A DNA stretch of 52,851 bases. Origin: an uncultured Spirochaetota bacterium. GTDB lineage: Bacteria; Spirochaetota; Spirochaetia; Treponematales; Rectinemataceae. Shown here in pieces: positions 51,786-52,851 of this stretch. How positions within the stretch are numbered: the first letter of the stretch is position 1; each line of letters starts with the position of its first letter. Below the pieces are notes generated by a model that saw only the letters and a program-made list of their open reading frames with translations, made no database searches and was not told the origin of the DNA. The position numbers were made by a program, and so were the translations under genes. The DNA is taken from positions 1-52,851 of the forward strand of contig CAIJMU010000063.1 of assembly GCA_903821875.1 (NCBI GenBank), given 5' to 3'.

Positions 51786-51821
51786 GAAGGTGAGAAGATA
51801 AGATCCATCCCAAGGAAATGG

Positions 51822-51947
51822 GCGACGGAGCCATGGGGCTCAGATCTCCGCTATGGGGTCCGTGGCATTTTCAGCGAGGACGTCACGCTCGAGGATTGTC
51901 GCATCTCCGACTCTCTGGCGGGATTCATGCTCATGGAGTCGTGCGCG
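51822..51947 (+). pseudogene. NosD-like beta-helix fragment
   Basis: In one frame this stretch reads DLRYGVRGIFSEDVTLED and then ISDSLAGFMLMES, the repeat pattern of NosD-type periplasmic copper-binding beta-helix proteins, which typically show RYGVHYM and AGxxLM segments. Only about one and a half coils remain, with no start codon of its own and no full-length frame. It is a gene remnant. Confidence 0.45.
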
Positions 51948-51950
51948 CCA

Positions 51951-52208
51951 TTACTCTCGCCAGAAATTTCCAGACATGATCCTTTTCATGAATTCATCGA
52001 AGAGCGGCAGGGTGAAGGCCGTGTCGCCATGGCTCGGACTGAAGACCATGCCCTTCGCGATGAGCTTACCCCTGGTTGGTCCCAATGAGGTGACCTCCCT
52101 TCCAAGTTCAACGGCTATGTCGCCGGAGCGGTGTGGTCTGGGACCGAGCTCGGCCATGGCGCGCAGATACGCGCGTTCGGCGGGTGTGAGGCGGTGCGTC
52201 CCAGGCAC
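51951..52208 (-). pseudogene. C-terminal fragment of an ATP-binding protein
   Basis: An 85-codon frame, opening GTG, reads THRLTPAERAYLRAMAELG then HRSGDIAVELGREVTSL and ends SPSHGDTAFTLPLFDEFMKRIM. This is the C-terminal winged-helix end of a family of AAA-type ATP-binding proteins as I recall it. The frame is open upstream to about 52270 (with GFFAAT just before) but then meets a stop, and the ATPase domain is missing. I read it as a remnant. A standalone small DNA-binding protein is less likely. Confidence 0.5.
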
Positions 52209-52328
52209 GCAGGTAGCGGCAAAAAAACCGCGCCTGGTGCCTTGTCCCGGGCTTATCGATGCGCCCTATTGCACGCGAGGCCAAATGGGCATATGCTAAT
52301 TAAAATCACTATATCCAAGGAGCGTTCC

Positions 52329-52694
52329 ATGAAAATTGCCGTACCAGCGCGAAATGGCAGCATCGACGAGCATTTTGGTCACTGCAAGGAATTCCTTGTG
52401 TTTCGTGTCGAGGGGGATGCCCTGGTGGCTGAAGCCACCCTGCCTTCTCCGGAAAGCTGTGGCTGCAAGTCAGGGATCGCGGGGGAGCTGGCCAGCATTG
52501 GCGTCACGCATTTAGTGGCTGGCAATATGGGCGAAGGCGCTGTCCGATTACTCGGTGCCAGCGGAATCGCGGTGATCAGGGGAGCTTCGGGAGACGCAAG
52601 GACCGCTGCCCTTGCCTTTGCGCGCGGGGCGATCGTCGATACCGGCCTTGGCTGTGCGGGACATGGCGAAACAGGACACAGCTGCTCACATTGA
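52329..52694 (+). CDS. NifX/NafY/NifB C-terminal-like protein (dinitrogenase iron-molybdenum cofactor family)
   Basis: A 121-residue protein with AAGGAG before the ATG at 52329. It opens MKIAVPARNGSIDEHFGHCKEFLVF, the signature of the dinitrogenase iron-molybdenum cofactor-binding family; HFGH marks the likely metal-cluster site. CGCKSGIA near residue 46, HLVAGNMGEGAVRLL near 63 and a C-terminal metal-rich tail (CAGHGETGHSCSH) follow. Such proteins outside nif clusters are common in anaerobes and have unclear roles in iron-sulfur cluster handling. No nitrogenase gene is in the window. Confidence 0.88.
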   Translation: MKIAVPARNGSIDEHFGHCKEFLVFRVEGDALVAEATLPSPESCGCKSGIAGELASIGVTHLVAGNMGEGAVRLLGASGIAVIRGASGDARTAALAFARGAIVDTGLGCAGHGETGHSCSH

Positions 52695-52789
52695 GGGCCT
52701 CGTTCTTCTCCAAACCCGACTTTCAACTTTCACGGTCAGCTTCGGAGTGGCCCGCTCCGATCAGTGGCGCCATTGTCGACTCGAACGCG

Positions 52790-52851
52790 TCAACGCTCGA
52801 TCGGCGTGCTGATGATCGCAGCGTAGGCCAGCGCGTCCATGTACTGCGGCA
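52790..52851 (-). CDS. C-terminal end of an unidentified gene (partial)
   Basis: On the minus strand the frame entering from the right edge reads PQYMDALAYAAIISTPIER and then TGA at 52790-52792. The composition looks like real protein, but 19 residues are too few to name it. Confidence 0.4.
   Translation of the reverse strand, partial: PQYMDALAYAAIISTPIER

Overview
The window is high-GC bacterial DNA, dense with genes in short operons. Its mix of uroporphyrinogen-decarboxylase-like proteins, ribose-type sugar ABC transport, large outer-membrane barrel candidates, peptidase T and anaerobic redox proteins suggests a free-living or host-associated anaerobe, most likely a spirochaete (Spirochaetota). 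That assignment is an inference from gene content. I see no rRNA, tRNA, CRISPR array or intact insertion sequence.

Left part (1-9.2 kb): a sugar-phosphate isomerase/epimerase cut by the window edge, three URO-D superfamily proteins, an AraC-type regulator and two probable outer-membrane barrels. A 20-bp LacI-type palindrome lies between two divergent URO-D genes. Next (9.4-21.7 kb, minus strand) is one tightly packed operon: DeoR regulator, E2, E3 and a fused E1 of a 2-oxoacid dehydrogenase complex, a PHP-domain protein, an SDR dehydrogenase, an FGGY kinase, a SorE-like sugar-phosphate reductase and a HAD phosphatase. It looks like a sugar or polyol catabolic route that I cannot match to a described one. 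Divergent to it (21.9-28.2 kb) are a LacI regulator with its own promoter and operator, a ribose-type ABC transporter (ATPase, permease, binding protein) and a PfkB sugar kinase.

Middle (28.2-37.5 kb): an ArsR regulator faces a small thioredoxin, an ArsP-like permease, peptidase T, a DUF6951-like protein and two peptide-type ABC permeases. A lipoprotein hydrolase and an unusually long peptide-type binding protein follow on the other strand.

Right part (37.7-48 kb) is a redox island: a TDT/SLAC1 channel, two polytopic iron-sulfur proteins, an exported helical protein, a thioredoxin-thioredoxin reductase fusion, a methyltransferase, a CGGC protein, a secreted rhodanese and a multiheme cytochrome. 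The cytochrome reading frame is interrupted by one in-frame TGA after its signal peptide and first heme motif, and ten further heme motifs follow in the same frame. A hairpin with a GGUUC loop sits just after the TGA, so a selenocysteine codon is a serious possibility. Between the CGGC and rhodanese genes lie about 300 non-coding bases rich in short palindromes, possibly a structured RNA.

From 48 kb a ribbon-helix-helix regulator with zinc-knuckle cysteines, preceded by a 40-bp palindrome, heads a zinc/manganese ABC operon. The last 2 kb hold an intact methyltransferase, a NifX/NafY-like protein and three gene remnants: a Mop domain, a NosD-like beta-helix and an ATPase C-terminus.
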